Assembly: GCF_030272615.1 (NCBI RefSeq)
Contig: NC_081410.1
Coordinates: 287,743,957-287,807,956 of the forward strand
From: Cryptomeria japonica
Taxonomy: Eukaryota; Streptophyta; Pinopsida; Cupressales; Cupressaceae
Reading direction: 5' to 3'
DNA length: 64,000 bases
The notes below the pieces were generated by a model. The model did not search any database, had not been told where the DNA came from, and was given only the letters and a program-made list of their open reading frames with translations. This document shows positions 1 through 10,888 of this stretch, one piece after another. A program made the position numbers and the translations under genes. Within the stretch, counting starts at the first letter, position 1. The number at the start of each line of letters is the position of its first letter.

Positions 1-325
1 GAGGCTCTCCATAAACTTTGAAAACCCGCCCTTCTACAAAATGTACCAGATGACCTCCTTTTGCTTCCACTCCTTGCAGTTGTTGGGTTCATAGGGGCGT
101 TGATTTCCTCCCATATTTTCACTTTTCAGAGCAAAAGGTTGAGAGTTGTAGAGAGCTTTAGGCAAGAAATTTCTTGAAACTACCAAATATACCCAGAAAG
201 TGTGGGAAGAGATAGCATAAGTCTTGCAATAAATGGTACTAGCATTATTATAATTACTTATAGCACTCCTATTAATCCATTTCATCATTACTTTGTCCGT
301 TTATGATCTTTGGGGTACTATTGTA
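1..325 (-). other. Sequence beyond the LINE ORF2 stop, no recognised feature
   Basis: The ORF2 reading frame meets a TGA at 326-328. The 325 bases beyond it have no poly-A-like tract and no protein I recognise. An 84-codon open stretch at 34-288 on the minus strand has no family signature. It is most simply the LINE 3' untranslated region or flanking older repeat. Confidence 0.4.
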
Positions 326-1563
326 TCAATCCTTAAAAATGATTGATTTTACGTCATCGAGGAGGTGCTCTTCACCCTTCCATGTGATCATTTTATCTTG
401 AATGACCGCCACATTGGTTGCCTAGTCAGCAAAACCATTAGCTTCACAATAGATATGAGATATGAAGCATTTCTCAAAAGTGTTGATGAGATCTCTGGCT
501 ATCTTTATTATGTTATTGATAGTCCATGAAGGCTTAGAGGTTCCCTTTAGGAATTTGATGATGTTATTAGAATCTCCTTCAATCTATAGATAGGGACAGT
601 TCCATCTTTTGGCTAGGAGAATACCTTGGAGTGCAATGATTGCTTCTGCGTTGTGGTTAGTTTGGCTCCCTATAGGAACAACAATCATTTCATTACAGTT
701 ACCATTTTCATCTCTGAGGATTTCACCGCATCCTGTAGGGCCAGTATTGCCTTTTGCAGCACCGTCAAAGTTGACTTTGAGCCAACCATGTGGGGGAGTA
801 TGCCATCTAGCTTCTAGTCTTTGATTTAGAATGAGATCAGAACTACTAGCATTCTTCAAATTCCAGGAACTTAAAATGTGAGTTTCCATGGGGTTGGCAA
901 AAATGCAAGGATTCCCAATGATTCCAATGTTCTCCAAAATAGCCCATTGAATTTTCTGGAAAACAACATCCTGGGTGAGAGAAGTGTCCCTAAAAATATG
1001 GTTGTTCCTTTATTTCCATATCCCCCACTGAATGTGAGGGAGAAATAGCTGCCACAAAGATCTCAAAAAGGGGTTAGCCTAGTGATAATTCCAAGAATGG
1101 AACAAATCTCTGATAGTGTTAGGAAAAACCCAATCAATGAAAAATTCTTAAGAAGTCTTTCCCAAATTGAAGCAGTTGAGGAATAGTGGATAGCCAAATG
1201 GTCCATAGACTCTTCCTCCTCAAGATAGAGAGAACATCTATTAGGGAAAGAAAAGCCTCTACCCTTAAGATTATCTAAGGTCAAGATTTTATTTTGAAGG
1301 ATAGTCCAATAGAAAAAAATGATTTTAGGGATTAGACCCTTTATCCAAGCTTTGGACCAAAAAGGATTCTTTGAGGGGGCAGGGGAAAGAACACCATACA
1401 TTGAAGAGATGGTGATGCTGCCTTTAGGTTCATATTTCCAAATAAGGGAGTCTTCCTCTTTATTCAGCCAAACAGAAGAAAGATGGTTTTTAAGATTAAT
1501 AAGGTTCAGGTGAATACTTTCAATGTTCTTCCATTTATCACCTATCCAATATCCCTCAACCAA
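326..1563 (-). pseudogene. LINE ORF2 C-terminus: zf-RVT plus RNase H
   Basis: The first part (1563-1063) has the W-x-K-I-F-x-W arrangement and Cys/His residues of the zf-RVT zinc-binding domain that follows reverse transcriptase in plant LINEs. After it, VNFDGAAKGNTGP at about 795-757 is the first catalytic Asp motif of a type I RNase H, followed by NAEAIIALQGIL with the Glu and, past a stop at about 584, an EGDSNNIIKFLKG motif (second Asp) and an EANGFAD motif near 420. The domain would remove RNA from the RNA/DNA hybrid. The frame is broken by stops at about 584 and 420 and by a shift between the two domains, so no protein is expected. Confidence 0.85.
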
Positions 1564-1638
1564 AGGGCCAAAGATTCTAATACAGGAGGGAGAAAAAGGG
1601 GCCCATCCAGGGATATGAACCAGAGGTTTATCGAAAAG

Positions 1639-3784
1639 CTAGGGTTCTTCCCAGAATCTAACTTTCCTACCATTGCCAACATTCCATTTAACCCCTTTGG
1701 CAATGTTGTATTTACACTTAGAGGCATGATTCCAAATATGGGACCCATTCATACTGAAGTCAGAATTGATAAAAGAGGGAAGAGAAGAAGACAAAAGAGA
1801 ATACTCACTTCTCCATATTTTACACCATTCACTGTCAGAGTGGAATAGTTTCCAAATCTGTTTAGACAAGAGAGATTCATTGAGGGTCTGGATTCTTCTC
1901 AGGCCTAGGCCTCCATTACTTTTCGGTCTGCACACCTTATCCCAAGCCACAAGAGACATTCTTTTCTTTTCTTCAACCCCTGACCAAAGAAATTTTTTTC
2001 TGAATTTTCTCAATTGCATCAACATACTTAACAGGAATTCTAAAGAGGCTAAGGGCATAAATAGGAATGCTTTGAAGAGAAGCTTTTATAAGTTGGAGCT
2101 TTTCAGCCTGACGTAAAAGGTCACCTTTCCATCCAACAAGATTTTTTTGAAATTTTTTCACCAAAGAACTCCAAAAGGAATCAAGTGGTGCAATGCCCAG
2201 AGGGAGACCAAGATAAGTGGCAGGAAGATCAGCAATCCGACATTCCAGAATTCTACTGATTCTATGATGTCTTCACTCAGGAGTGTTGATGAAAAATACT
2301 TCGCTTTTAACCCAATTGATAAGTTGGCCAGAAGCAAAAGCAAACTTACATAGGGTGTCCTTAAGAGTTCTAGCTTTTGAGATGCTTGAGTCCCCCATGA
2401 CAATAGTATCATCCACAAAATATTGGTGGGAACATATATGATCAACTGAAGAAGGTTGGAGTCCTTTGAAAATTCCTCTCATCACCATACTTTCTATAGA
2501 TCTACCAAAACATTCAGCCATAATTATGAAGAGGATATGAGAAATGGGATCCCCTTGACTCAGTCCTCTAGATGCTTAAAAGAAGGTGGAGGGAGATCCA
2601 TTGACAAGAACAGCAAAGGAGGTAGTGGTAATAAGTTGTTTGAAGAGATCCACACATTTGGTAGAGAAGCCATAAGCCAAAAGAACCTTCCCGAGGAAAG
2701 ACCAATCAACCTAGTCATAGGCCTTAGAGAGATCAAGCTTGAGGATGAAACCCTATTTCTTAGCCGTAACAAGTGAATGAATATTCTCATGAATAGTTAT
2801 GATGGAATCAAGGATTTATCTTCCTTGCACAAAACCATTTTGCTAATGATTAATCAGAGAAGGAAGGACAATCGGGATTCTGGAAGTAAGGACCTTAGAA
2901 ATAATCTTATAAAAATAATTGCATAAGCTAATTGACTTGAACTTATCCATGGAGTTAGAACCTTGAATTTTTGGGATTAATGCAATGAAGGTACCATTGA
3001 TCTCTTTCAAAATTCTTCGACTCCATTGGATACATCTTTCCCAACAATATCCCAGAATTCTTGTAAGAAGAACATGGGGAAGCCATCAGGTCCGGGGGCT
3101 TTGTTACCATCAAAAGAAAAGACAACATTTCAGATCTCCTAGTTCGAAGGTATAGAAGAAAGGGAGGCATTCATCTTCGCATCAATGAGGCAAGGAATAT
3201 TATTAAGGAAAGAGCTTTGAGCATCAACATCTAGTCTATGATCCCTACAAAGGAGATCATCAAAGAATCTTTTGGCCTCATTTCTTATCTCATCCTCCTT
3301 AACCAGCTCCCCATTGTCCACAACCAATTTTATGATCATGTTTGCCGATTTATGTTTAATAGTCGACATATGAAAGAATCTTGTGTTCTTATGTCCTTCC
3401 TTCAGCCAAATACATCTTGATTTCTGCTTCCAAAAAGTTTCTTCTTTAGCAATGATTTCATGGTAGTTTTTGAGGATCTCATTTTCTTCAGCAATTGACA
3501 TAGTAGAGAACTCATCCTTCTGAATTTGGACCTGTATTTTATTGAGGTCTTCCTAAATTTTTCCTTTGGCCTCAAAAATATTCCCAAAGCTATCTTTGTT
3601 CCATAACCTTATATTGTCTTTGATACTTTTGAGTTTCTTCACAACTCTATACATAGTAGTGCCCTCAACTTTAATGTTCCACCATTCCTGAATTTTAAGA
3701 ATGAGATCAGGATGAAGAGTCCACATTTTCTCAAATCTGAAAGGAAAGTGCCTTCTTCTATTTATTGAGACAACATAAAAAGTT
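1639..3784 (-). pseudogene. LINE ORF2 reverse transcriptase, broken
   Basis: Several minus-strand blocks add up to one non-LTR reverse transcriptase. FDGNKAPGPDGFP near 3100 is the conserved fingers motif of plant L1 RTs. HQYFVDDTIVMGDSS near 2425-2380 holds the FVDD catalytic box with both Asp. GDLLRQAEKLQLIKASLQSIPIYALSLFRIP near 2125 matches the thumb region, and FLWSGVEEKKRMSLVAWDKVC near 1990 matches the following segment. At least five frame changes and stops separate the blocks. Target-primed reverse transcription was its role; this copy is dead. Confidence 0.88.
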
Positions 3785-4468
3785 ATGGGATAATGGTCAG
3801 ACCCAACCCAGTTGTGGGAAAACAGGGAACAGTAATAATGTCTATACTAGTCATCAGAAATAAGAGCCCTATCAAGGAGAAAGTGAATAAAGGTCATTTC
3901 TAGTCCTCCTATTAGTCCAAGTGTAATTGCATCCCTGTATCTCCACATCATTGAGAGCCTGAGAGTTTATAAAATCCATGAGGGCTAGTCTACTTTCTAG
4001 CTGAGAGGGGCTTCCACCAAATTTTTCCTCCTCTCTCAAGGGAGTGTTGAAGTCTCCCATGACCAGCCAGCTTAGATTCTTGAAGGTGTTCCTTATTTCC
4101 ATTAGTTTTTTCCAAAACAGTCTTCTAGCTTTCAAGGTATTAGGAGCATAAATGTTAGTGAGGACCCAAGATGTTCCATCTTTTAAATGCTCAAATTTTA
4201 TGCAAGAGAAATTGTTTTCTTGAATAAGAACATGACCTTTAACACTATTGAGATTCCAAATGTTTGCAATGCCTCCACAGGCACCTTCCGAGCTACCACC
4301 ACTAATGCTCCCAAATTTAAAGAACTTTAGAGATTCAACCTTTTCTCTACTCATCTTAGTTTCTTGAATAAGAAAAATATTAGGTTTACTATCTCTTATC
4401 ATATTCCTAATAATATCATGCTTGTGGGGATTATTTAGTCCCCTAATATTCCAAGAGATGATCTTCAT
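3785..4468 (-). pseudogene. LINE ORF2 N-terminus: AP-like endonuclease
   Basis: The ATG at 4468 gives MKIISWNIRGLNN, the classic start of plant L1 ORF2. Visible endonuclease/exonuclease/phosphatase motifs are the early Asn (WNIRGLNN), the metal-binding Glu (LIQETK), GDFNTP, and, after a stop near 3871, GSDHYPI with the catalytic Asp-His at about 3810-3790. This enzyme nicks target DNA to prime cDNA synthesis. The open part runs about 198 codons and then breaks at 3872, so the domain is nearly complete in sequence but interrupted. Confidence 0.9.
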
Positions 4469-4563
4469 AGTTACTTACCAATTCCTAACTCCTTCAGAGT
4501 CTTCTAAGTCCCATCTACTATGTTCTTGTTGGCCTCCTTGTCTCTGACTTTGTGGTTTGAAGG

Positions 4564-6228
4564 TCATCCTGGAGAAGAGGAAACATACCCGACATCAACT
4601 TGAGCAATTCTGCTAGACTTCCTTAATTGGGAAGTCGAGGGAGTGGATCCTTTCTTATTCCTGTATTTTGGTATTTTCCAATCAGCTTCTTTCTCAAGAA
4701 CCACTTCAGGGTTACTGAGAATTCTAGAAATTTCTTCTTCATTACCCCAATTAGGAAATCTAGAGTCTTGTGGAGTATTATTGACTGTTTTAGAAATTTG
4801 GTCTGAATCCAAAAGGTTCATACCCAATATCACATTTCTGGGCTTCTTACATTTCAGAGCTGATCAAAAGCAGGGAAGAGTCAGTCTTTTCTTCTTGAAA
4901 GCCAGTGATCTCCCCTTCCTCAGGTTGCTCCTCTCTATTGGGTGCTTCCTTATTGGCCAAAGTATCAGCAATTACCATCTCAGCTATTTCTTTTGAGGAT
5001 TCAGGCTGTTGTTTAAATTTCTCTATTCGGATCTGCCCTTCCATGGGGTTGTTTACTTTCATTAACTACTTCCTCGGGACTTCCTGAGTGGGGAGATTAA
5101 AGGAAGGGGTTGAGGATACCAATTCCTTATTTTCCCCCAAGGTTCCAAAGTAGTTATTATTAACAAAGTCATCTTCCTTATTTTCTAAGTTTTTGACTTG
5201 CCATACCTTTTCTTTTGGAGCCTTTTTACTTTTAGCTGAAGGTTTGTCTTGCTTGAGCTCCCCTTTAGGATTAAGAGGATAGGATTTAGCCCAGTGACCT
5301 TCTTTCTTGAAATGAAAACAAGCAAAGGGGATAGATTCATATTCTATTTGTTGTTTCCACGTTCCTAACTTTGACACAATGTCTATCTATTCTGACATAT
5401 CTGCATCATGAGCTATCCCTACACAAAATCTGGCATGAGTAAGCCTCCTTTTTTAGGCTATGACTAGCTCTATTAAGAGGAGCTCACCAAAGGAGATTTC
5501 TATTCCTGAGAAAATGCTTTATGTCCAATACTCAAGAGGCAGACTTGGTAACTTTACCCAAACTAGGACCTGCACCAGAAGTGAATCATTCATATTTAGA
5601 TTCGGATGCCATTTCCGAAGGACCAAAGCCATCTTTCCAACCATCCAAGGACTACCACAGAGAATCCTTGTTTTATCTTCTTCACATGAGAAAGAAAAGG
5701 TAAGGAGGCCTTTGGGCAAGGCCAAAACTTCAACATTACCTTTCAAAGCCCATTTCCTTTTAACATATGGCCTCACAAATTTGATGCTTGGGCACGGACC
5801 CATAAACTTTCCTACTAGGGAGTTTGACATACTGCTAATATTATGATCCAAAACCAAATCAGGGATAGAGATAACAAGCTTGCCACCTGTAGGGTCAGAT
5901 ATATTCTTGACAGGAGGTAAAGAGGATTTTCCAGATGGTCTTGTTCCAAAAAGGGATGACCATTTTCTAGATTCGATTCCAATCTCCAAGGCCTCTTCAT
6001 GTGGGCTGGACCCCCCTCCGCGATTCCAGAAACCACTTTCTTCTCTGGTAGAGTACCAACAACTTGTGGAATATCATCCTCCTTCAAAATATCTGGAGGT
6101 TTGTCCTTCTCCCCCATAGGACTAGCTCCATAATTCTGGTCGCTCCCACCATTGGAACTTGAGTTCTTGCCTTGCAGAGAATTTGAAATTTGAATTTCGC
6201 CATTGTCGCTTATTACACCTTTATGCAT
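4564..6228 (-). pseudogene. LINE ORF1 protein with DUF4283-like domain, broken
   Basis: The likely start is the ATG at 6228. A block at about 5780-5520 (VEVLALPKGLLTFSFSCEED, then GSPWMVGKMALVLRKW) looks like the DUF4283 RNA-binding domain common in plant LINE ORF1. Near 5330 the motif CFHFKKEGHWAKSY is a zinc knuckle in which the second and last Cys have become Phe and Tyr. A Ser/Lys/Pro-rich tail follows to 4564. The frame shifts near 6000 and again between 5062 and 4833. ORF1 stops 96 bases before the ORF2 start. The role is nucleic-acid binding in the LINE particle; no function is expected now. Confidence 0.75.
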
Positions 6229-6235
6229 CTTTGCT

Positions 6236-6617
6236 TAGTGATTACTATTCTTTTCTCATCCATTAATAACCAAGGAAGGTCACTTATATTAATTTGGTAT
6301 CCATGGCTATTTGATTGAATGACATTTTTCATTACATGATTGGATTTCTGAATGTTAGTACAAATTTTGACAATTTTTTCTTTGTCACGCCTTCCATTGA
6401 AATGAAAGGTTACAATGCCTTTATGACCAAAATTCTGACTTAAAACCGCAATAAATGCTTGTCGATGAAGTGAAAAACTCCACATATCTGTCGATAAAGA
6501 AGAAATATAACTTCTTACCATCAACCGAGGGTAAATGCATAGTTTTCAATTTTTTGCCTTACCCGTAAGGTTTATTCCTTAGTTGGATGAAGAATCTCCT
6601 ACCGGTGCAAGATTACC
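6236..6617 (-). other. Internal region of B next to the LINE boundary, unassigned
   Basis: Between the last stop of the zinc-knuckle protein and the LINE ORF1 start lies a mostly open minus-strand stretch (6524-6213, about 100 codons) whose product I do not recognise. It may be the beginning of a second B protein truncated by the LINE, or LINE 5' untranslated sequence. The exact junction is not visible. Confidence 0.35.
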
Positions 6618-7694
6618 CTATTTTGTCAGTGCAGTGACAGATTCATCACCTTTCTGATCTCTCTTCTTAATCCATTGTTTTGAAAATTCATTCTTGATTT
6701 CAGTCACCTTCTCTTTGCCTTTGTTATTAGATCCTTTATTTTTCACTGGTGAATTCTTGCTTCTACAAAATTTTGCAATATGCCCAATTTCGTTACATGC
6801 ATAACAAGTTACATTGTTTCTCTGAATAGCCTTTCCATAACCTTGACCGGTTTGAGTTCTGCATTGATTAGATAAATGTCCAAATCTACCAAAAACATAG
6901 CATTTCACATTCATTATGCAATTGTCTGAGTTATGACCATTTTTATTGCATTAGGAACATTGACCGGTGGGTAAGTTTGTATTCTGATTATTTCTAAATT
7001 TGCATTGATTTCCTCTATGACCAAATTTATTGCAGTTAAAACATTTCCCATTAAATTTATAAGCATTAGGCTGCCTTACTAGTTTGTTGTGATCATGATT
7101 GTTTGCAGTCCCTGAGCTTTCTTCATGTTCAAATCCAAGTCCAATTGTTTCTCCATCAGGTTTCTGACTTTTCAACATATCATCAAGATTATCTGAACTT
7201 TTTTTGAATTTGTCTTTGTATTCATTTGCAGTGACCAACTCACTTTCCAAAGTGCTAACCTGTCTCAAAAGTTCATCTTTGTCATGTTGCATGTGGATCA
7301 AATTAGTTTTGAGCATATCATTTTCATAACTAAGCCTTTGATATTCATCTAATCTTTCATTTAGTCTTATGGCCAAATCTTCCTCATTCCTCTTTCTATC
7401 TTCAATATCTTTGCATAGTCTCATGGTTAAATCTTGCATCTCATTCTTCATGTTACTGTTCTCTTGTCTCAATTTGTCTGCAATATCTCTAAGAGTTTCT
7501 TTTTCTTCATCATCTTGATTTTGCAATTGCACATGTAATTCTTTTCTCTTGTTCTTTTCTATAACCTAGTTATCTTGAAGTGCTTTGATAAATTCTCGAG
7601 CAATTATGAGTTCATCTTCCAGTTTGATATTCTTTAATTTCTCTGCATCAAAATCCTCAAGAGCTCCTTTCAATTGTTGTCTCAAGCTTTCCAT
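6618..7694 (-). pseudogene. Coiled-coil, multi-zinc-knuckle gag-like protein of B
   Basis: The ATG at 7694 is the first after the primer site. After a stop at about 7566 the frame gives a long heptad-rich helix (ENSNMKNEMQDLTMRL..., about 7500-7180) and then a Cys/His region: CFNCNKFGHRGNQC at about 7040 is a perfect CX2CX4HX4C knuckle; a second knuckle is interrupted by a stop in place of its third residue (near 6950); CYVFGRFGHLSNQC near 6900 has lost its second Cys to Phe; CYACNEIGHIAKFC near 6805 is intact. It probably bound element RNA. No capsid-like gag domain is recognisable. The same architecture recurs in element C. Confidence 0.7.
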
Positions 7695-7750
7695 TGATAC
7701 CAATTTCAGAATCTTCCTCAGGCTGTTAGGCTTTTGCAAATAGAGGACTA

Positions 7751-7763
7751 GGCTCTGATACCA
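7751..7763 (-). promoter_or_regulatory. Primer-binding site of B
   Basis: The minus strand reads TGGTATCAGAGCC two bases after the LTR end, complementary to the 3' end of plant initiator tRNA-Met, the usual primer for Copia elements. Confidence 0.9.
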
Positions 7764-7765
7764 AT

Positions 7766-8661
7766 TGTTAGATACTTTATCAGTCCCAAAGACACTGAGA
7801 GGGGGGGGGAGGGGTGAATCAGTGTCTAACTGGTGTATGAAATATTTAAACTTGTTTGCAATTTTACAACCCAAATTAATGTATCGGTAAACAAGCAATA
7901 AAACAATAAAGAGAAATAAGAGAGACAACATCAATGCACACCATACATAACACAAGATATTTTGGCAAGGAAACCCGGTAGGGGAAAAACCTCGGTGGAA
8001 TTTGTGACCCACAATATTTACTCACTGGCCAATATGAATAAATATTACTGATACAATAGGGGCCTGCACATGCAAGAAGACCAATAGCCTAGAGCTCACT
8101 TCTCAATCACAAAAAGGAGTCACACTAACTACAAAATTGGATGATTAAATCCAATGACAATGTACTGCTCAAAATAGCATCTACAATGCTTGATTCAGTA
8201 CTGGTTTAAGCTCTGTCAAATACCTATGCCATAAACCTTTCTTTGCTCTGCTCTTCTCTTATTCACTCATCAAAATTATTACATCAAAATGCATATACAA
8301 ATATTCTCTCTCATAATCCACTTGCATTAATCACCTATACATATTTCTCATACCTAACACACTTTTTACATACCTATGTCACTTTCAAAATGACCTATAA
8401 GATCTCATACATATACGAGTCTTTACAATACTTCATGTCAGCTATACAATATAGTTATAATACAAAACAATATAATTTCCATGTCGGCTGGGGTGCCGGT
8501 AAGATCTTCTGTCGGTGTAGACTAGGTGCCGGTGTAAATAATCTTGTTGTGCCTGCCAGTGCCGGTAGATGATGTTTGTTGCCGGTGTATGTTGTGAACC
8601 ATATTACCAGTTGGTTGCCATCAATGACAACATATTCGCATCTAAGTGTAGAATTCCAACA
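7766..8661 (-). repeat. 5' LTR of B (896 bp)
   Basis: On the plus strand it begins TGTTAGATACTT and ends GAATTCCAACA, giving TG...CA ends. It contains a poly-G tract followed by GGTGAATCAGTGTCT (7801-7836), the reverse of the C-tract/GATTCACC block that ends the other Copia-type LTRs here, and AGCCTAGAGCTCACTTCTCAATCAC (near 8090), a block shared with the LTRs of A, N and both solo LTRs. The partner LTR is not in the window. Confidence 0.85.
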
Positions 8662-8858
8662 AGAGAAACATACCCATTCTTTTTAACATCCCATATATCT
8701 CTTCCAATGTAGTTCAGATGTGTTTCCATTCTGATCTTCCATATACCATAGTTAGTTCCATCAAGTTTGGGACTGTCCTTCCTGAAGATATTTGCTGCCA
8801 TAGGATCTCCTCAAGTTGTTAGGATTCCACAAAAAGAGGACTAGGCTCTGATACCAAT
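8662..8858 (-). pseudogene. Copia A: gag start, cut by B
   Basis: From an ATG at 8801 the minus strand encodes about 46 codons (MAANIFRKDSPKLDGTNYGI..., WKIRMETHL) almost identical in pattern to the gag start of element N at 10889. The frame stops being homologous at 8661, where B's LTR begins. Positions 8844-8856 hold the primer-binding site (minus strand TGGTATCAGAGCC) just inside A's LTR. Confidence 0.88.
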
Positions 8859-9801
8859 TGTTAGGAACCGAGAAGGACAACTGAGAGGGGGGGTCAATCA
8901 ATTGTCAATAAATTATAAACCAAAACCAATTATTTCAACTTAAAACTCAGTGTCGGTAAGACAGATTAATAGTTTTAGCAATACCGGTATAACTTAATGA
9001 ATGAGATAGAAATCAAAACACATCCACAACACATGACACAAAGATTTTGATGTGGAAACCCTGTAAGGGGAAAATCACGATGGGAAACCTTACCCACAAT
9101 CAGATGATACTACTGTAGATAGTAAGTGAATACAATAATGGGGTCTGCACATGCAGAAAGGCCAACCACCTAGAGCTCACTGCTCAATCACAAAATAGGA
9201 GTCACACTGACTACAATTGAATGGTTAAATCCAATAATAATGTATTGCTTCAATATAGCATCTACTATGTCGAATTCAGTACCAGTTTAAGCTCTGACCA
9301 TGAGTGCCAAACACCTTCATAACCTTTGCTTCAACCTTAAATAATATCTGCATGATTCACACAAGGATCTGCTTATTTTCGCTCTTCACAATGATCTTCA
9401 ATATTCACACAGACTCACACATACACTCATACATATTCCAAATAAGATCTTACAATTATTTATACAAAACCTAAGACCTCATGATTAGGTTGGCTCCCTA
9501 AAGATATTACATTTACAAAATAAGTCTTGATGCAATACAATATGTTGACCTCAATACATTTTCACATTATCCAATCAATAAAACATTTCCAAAATGTGTC
9601 GTGTTGATCTAGAACATGGTATATTGTACCAGTCCATAACCTAGACCTATCTACCGGTAAAGGAAAATATGACAACCCGATTAGACCAATAAGAAAAACA
9701 CCAAATGTAAACATCCAATCCATGTCTTTGACATAACCAAATAATCTCTAGATGATAACAAGTCATCATTAACTTCCTGAGCTATCGGTGAAACATATAA
9801 G
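8859..9801 (-). repeat. 5' LTR of Copia A, first part
   Basis: Begins on the plus strand with TGTTAGGAACCGAGAAGG directly after the primer site. It carries the shared LTR blocks: GGTCAATCAATTGTC after a G-tract, AACCCTGTAAGGGGAAAATCACG near 9057, and GAGCTCACTGCTCAATCAC near 9173. The LTR is interrupted at 9801 by element N and resumes at 17872. Total length without the insert is about 1.13 kb. Confidence 0.88.
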
Positions 9802-10831
9802 TGTTGGTATTTTGGATATGTTGATATGGGTTTGTCATTGATGTCAATACTTATCAGCACTTGGAGATCTTTGGTTATGTTCACCGGCAAGTCAGTGACT
9901 TATGCACAATCACCGATATTTGGTTCACCGACAGGTTATATTGTTCACTGGCACTTGGAATTACTTGGACACTACCTGGTTATGATGAAGACATTATTTG
10001 ATCACTTGGTTTTGGCGATTTGGTTATTGGTCTGTTAAGGTTTGCATATTTACTGTTACCAGCAAATAGGTCCAGGTTATGCACTGGCAAACATATCTAT
10101 TCTAGATCAGCATGACACATTATGGAGATCACTTATTATTATTGTAAATGCATTGAGCTGACATAATGCATCACTTATTGATTTATTTGTAATATTCTTA
10201 GTGAGCCAACCTATTCAATTGGTCTTAGGTAATGGTATAAATGTAAGATCTTATTTGTGAGATTGATATGTGATTGAAAAAAGGATTGTAATAGGGTATA
10301 TACAAAAATAAGCAGAGCTATACACACAGACATCTTTTGAAGGTTGAAGAAAGGTTTTGAGGAAGATAATTAGAACTTAACTGGTACTGAATCCATCATA
10401 TGAAGATGCTATTTTAAGTAGTACATTATCATTGGATTTAACCATCCAATTGTAATAAGTGTGACTCACATTTTGTGATTGAGCAGTGAGCTCTAGGAAA
10501 CTAGCCTTTCTGCATGTACAGACTCCATATTGTACACACATACTATCAGTAGTAGTATCATTTGATTGTGGGTAAGGCTTCCCACCATGTTTTTCTTCTT
10601 ATAGGGTTTCCACGTACAAATATTTGTGTTATGTGTTGTGGATGTTATTGTCTTTCTATTTCATGCATTAATCTTTACCGGTACTGCAAATAACTGATAA
10701 AACTGTATATCGACATAAAGTTTGGTTTACCGACATTAAGCATTAAGTTTTGGTTAAGTTAATTTTGGTTGAATTTATTGGACAATTGATTCACCCCCCC
10801 CCCCCCTCTGAGTTGTCTCTGGGACCTAACA
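9802..10831 (+). repeat. 5' LTR of N (1030 bp)
   Basis: TGTTGGTATTTTGG at the start, GGGACCTAACA at the end. Contains TTTGTCATTGATGTCAA near the start, TGGTATAAATGTAAGATC (TATA region) at 10234, TGATTGAGCAGTGAGCTCTAGG near 10479, GGGTTTCCACGTAC near 10605 and a long C-tract at 10795-10806. Confidence 0.95.
10236..10242 (+). promoter_or_regulatory. TATA box of N 5' LTR
   Basis: TATAAAT sits in TGGTATAAATGTAAGATCTTA, a block that recurs at the same relative place in the 3' LTR (17271) and in both solo LTRs, and as TATAAATAG in J. Position within the LTR fits the core promoter for element transcription. Confidence 0.6.
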
Positions 10832-10833
10832 AT

Positions 10834-10846
10834 TGGTATCAGAGCC
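10834..10846 (+). promoter_or_regulatory. Primer-binding site of N
   Basis: TGGTATCAGAGCC, two bases after the LTR, complementary to initiator tRNA-Met. Confidence 0.95.
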
Positions 10847-10888
10847 TAGTCCTCTTTTTGCAGAAGTTTAACAGCTTGAGGAGATGCA

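Larger units (their letters stand above)
1..6235 (-). mobile_element. L1-type LINE, decayed, 3' end probably outside the window
   Basis: This non-LTR retrotransposon reads right to left: ORF1 (about 6228-4564), then ORF2 with AP-like endonuclease (4468-3785), reverse transcriptase (about 3784-1639), zf-RVT (1563-1063) and a terminal RNase H (about 830-326). The order and the C-terminal RNase H are those of plant L1 elements. All parts carry stops or frameshifts. No poly-T (the poly-A of a minus-strand LINE) is visible before base 1, so the 3' end is either lost or outside the window. It abuts element B at about 6235 and may be inserted in B; no target-site duplication can be checked. Confidence 0.9.
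6236..8661 (-). mobile_element. LTR retrotransposon B, 5' part only
   Basis: Reading right to left, a full-looking LTR (8661-7766, TG...CA on both strands) is followed by a tRNA-Met-type primer site (7763-7751) and a coiled-coil/zinc-knuckle protein. The rest is missing at the LINE boundary near 6235. The right end lies inside the gag start of element A, whose frame is cut exactly at 8661/8662, so B inserted into A. B's organisation (Copia-type primer site plus coiled coil plus serial zinc knuckles) matches complete element C at 45982-53851, which has no polymerase; whether B had one cannot be seen. Confidence 0.75.

Noticed and set aside
609-3420. Plus-strand open frames over the LINE
   Set aside because: They are shadows of the minus-strand ORF2, which has clear protein motifs.
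7795-7836. G-quadruplex or regulatory G-tract
   Set aside because: The G-run is the reverse of the C-tract near the end of every Copia-type LTR here and is most simply part of that block.
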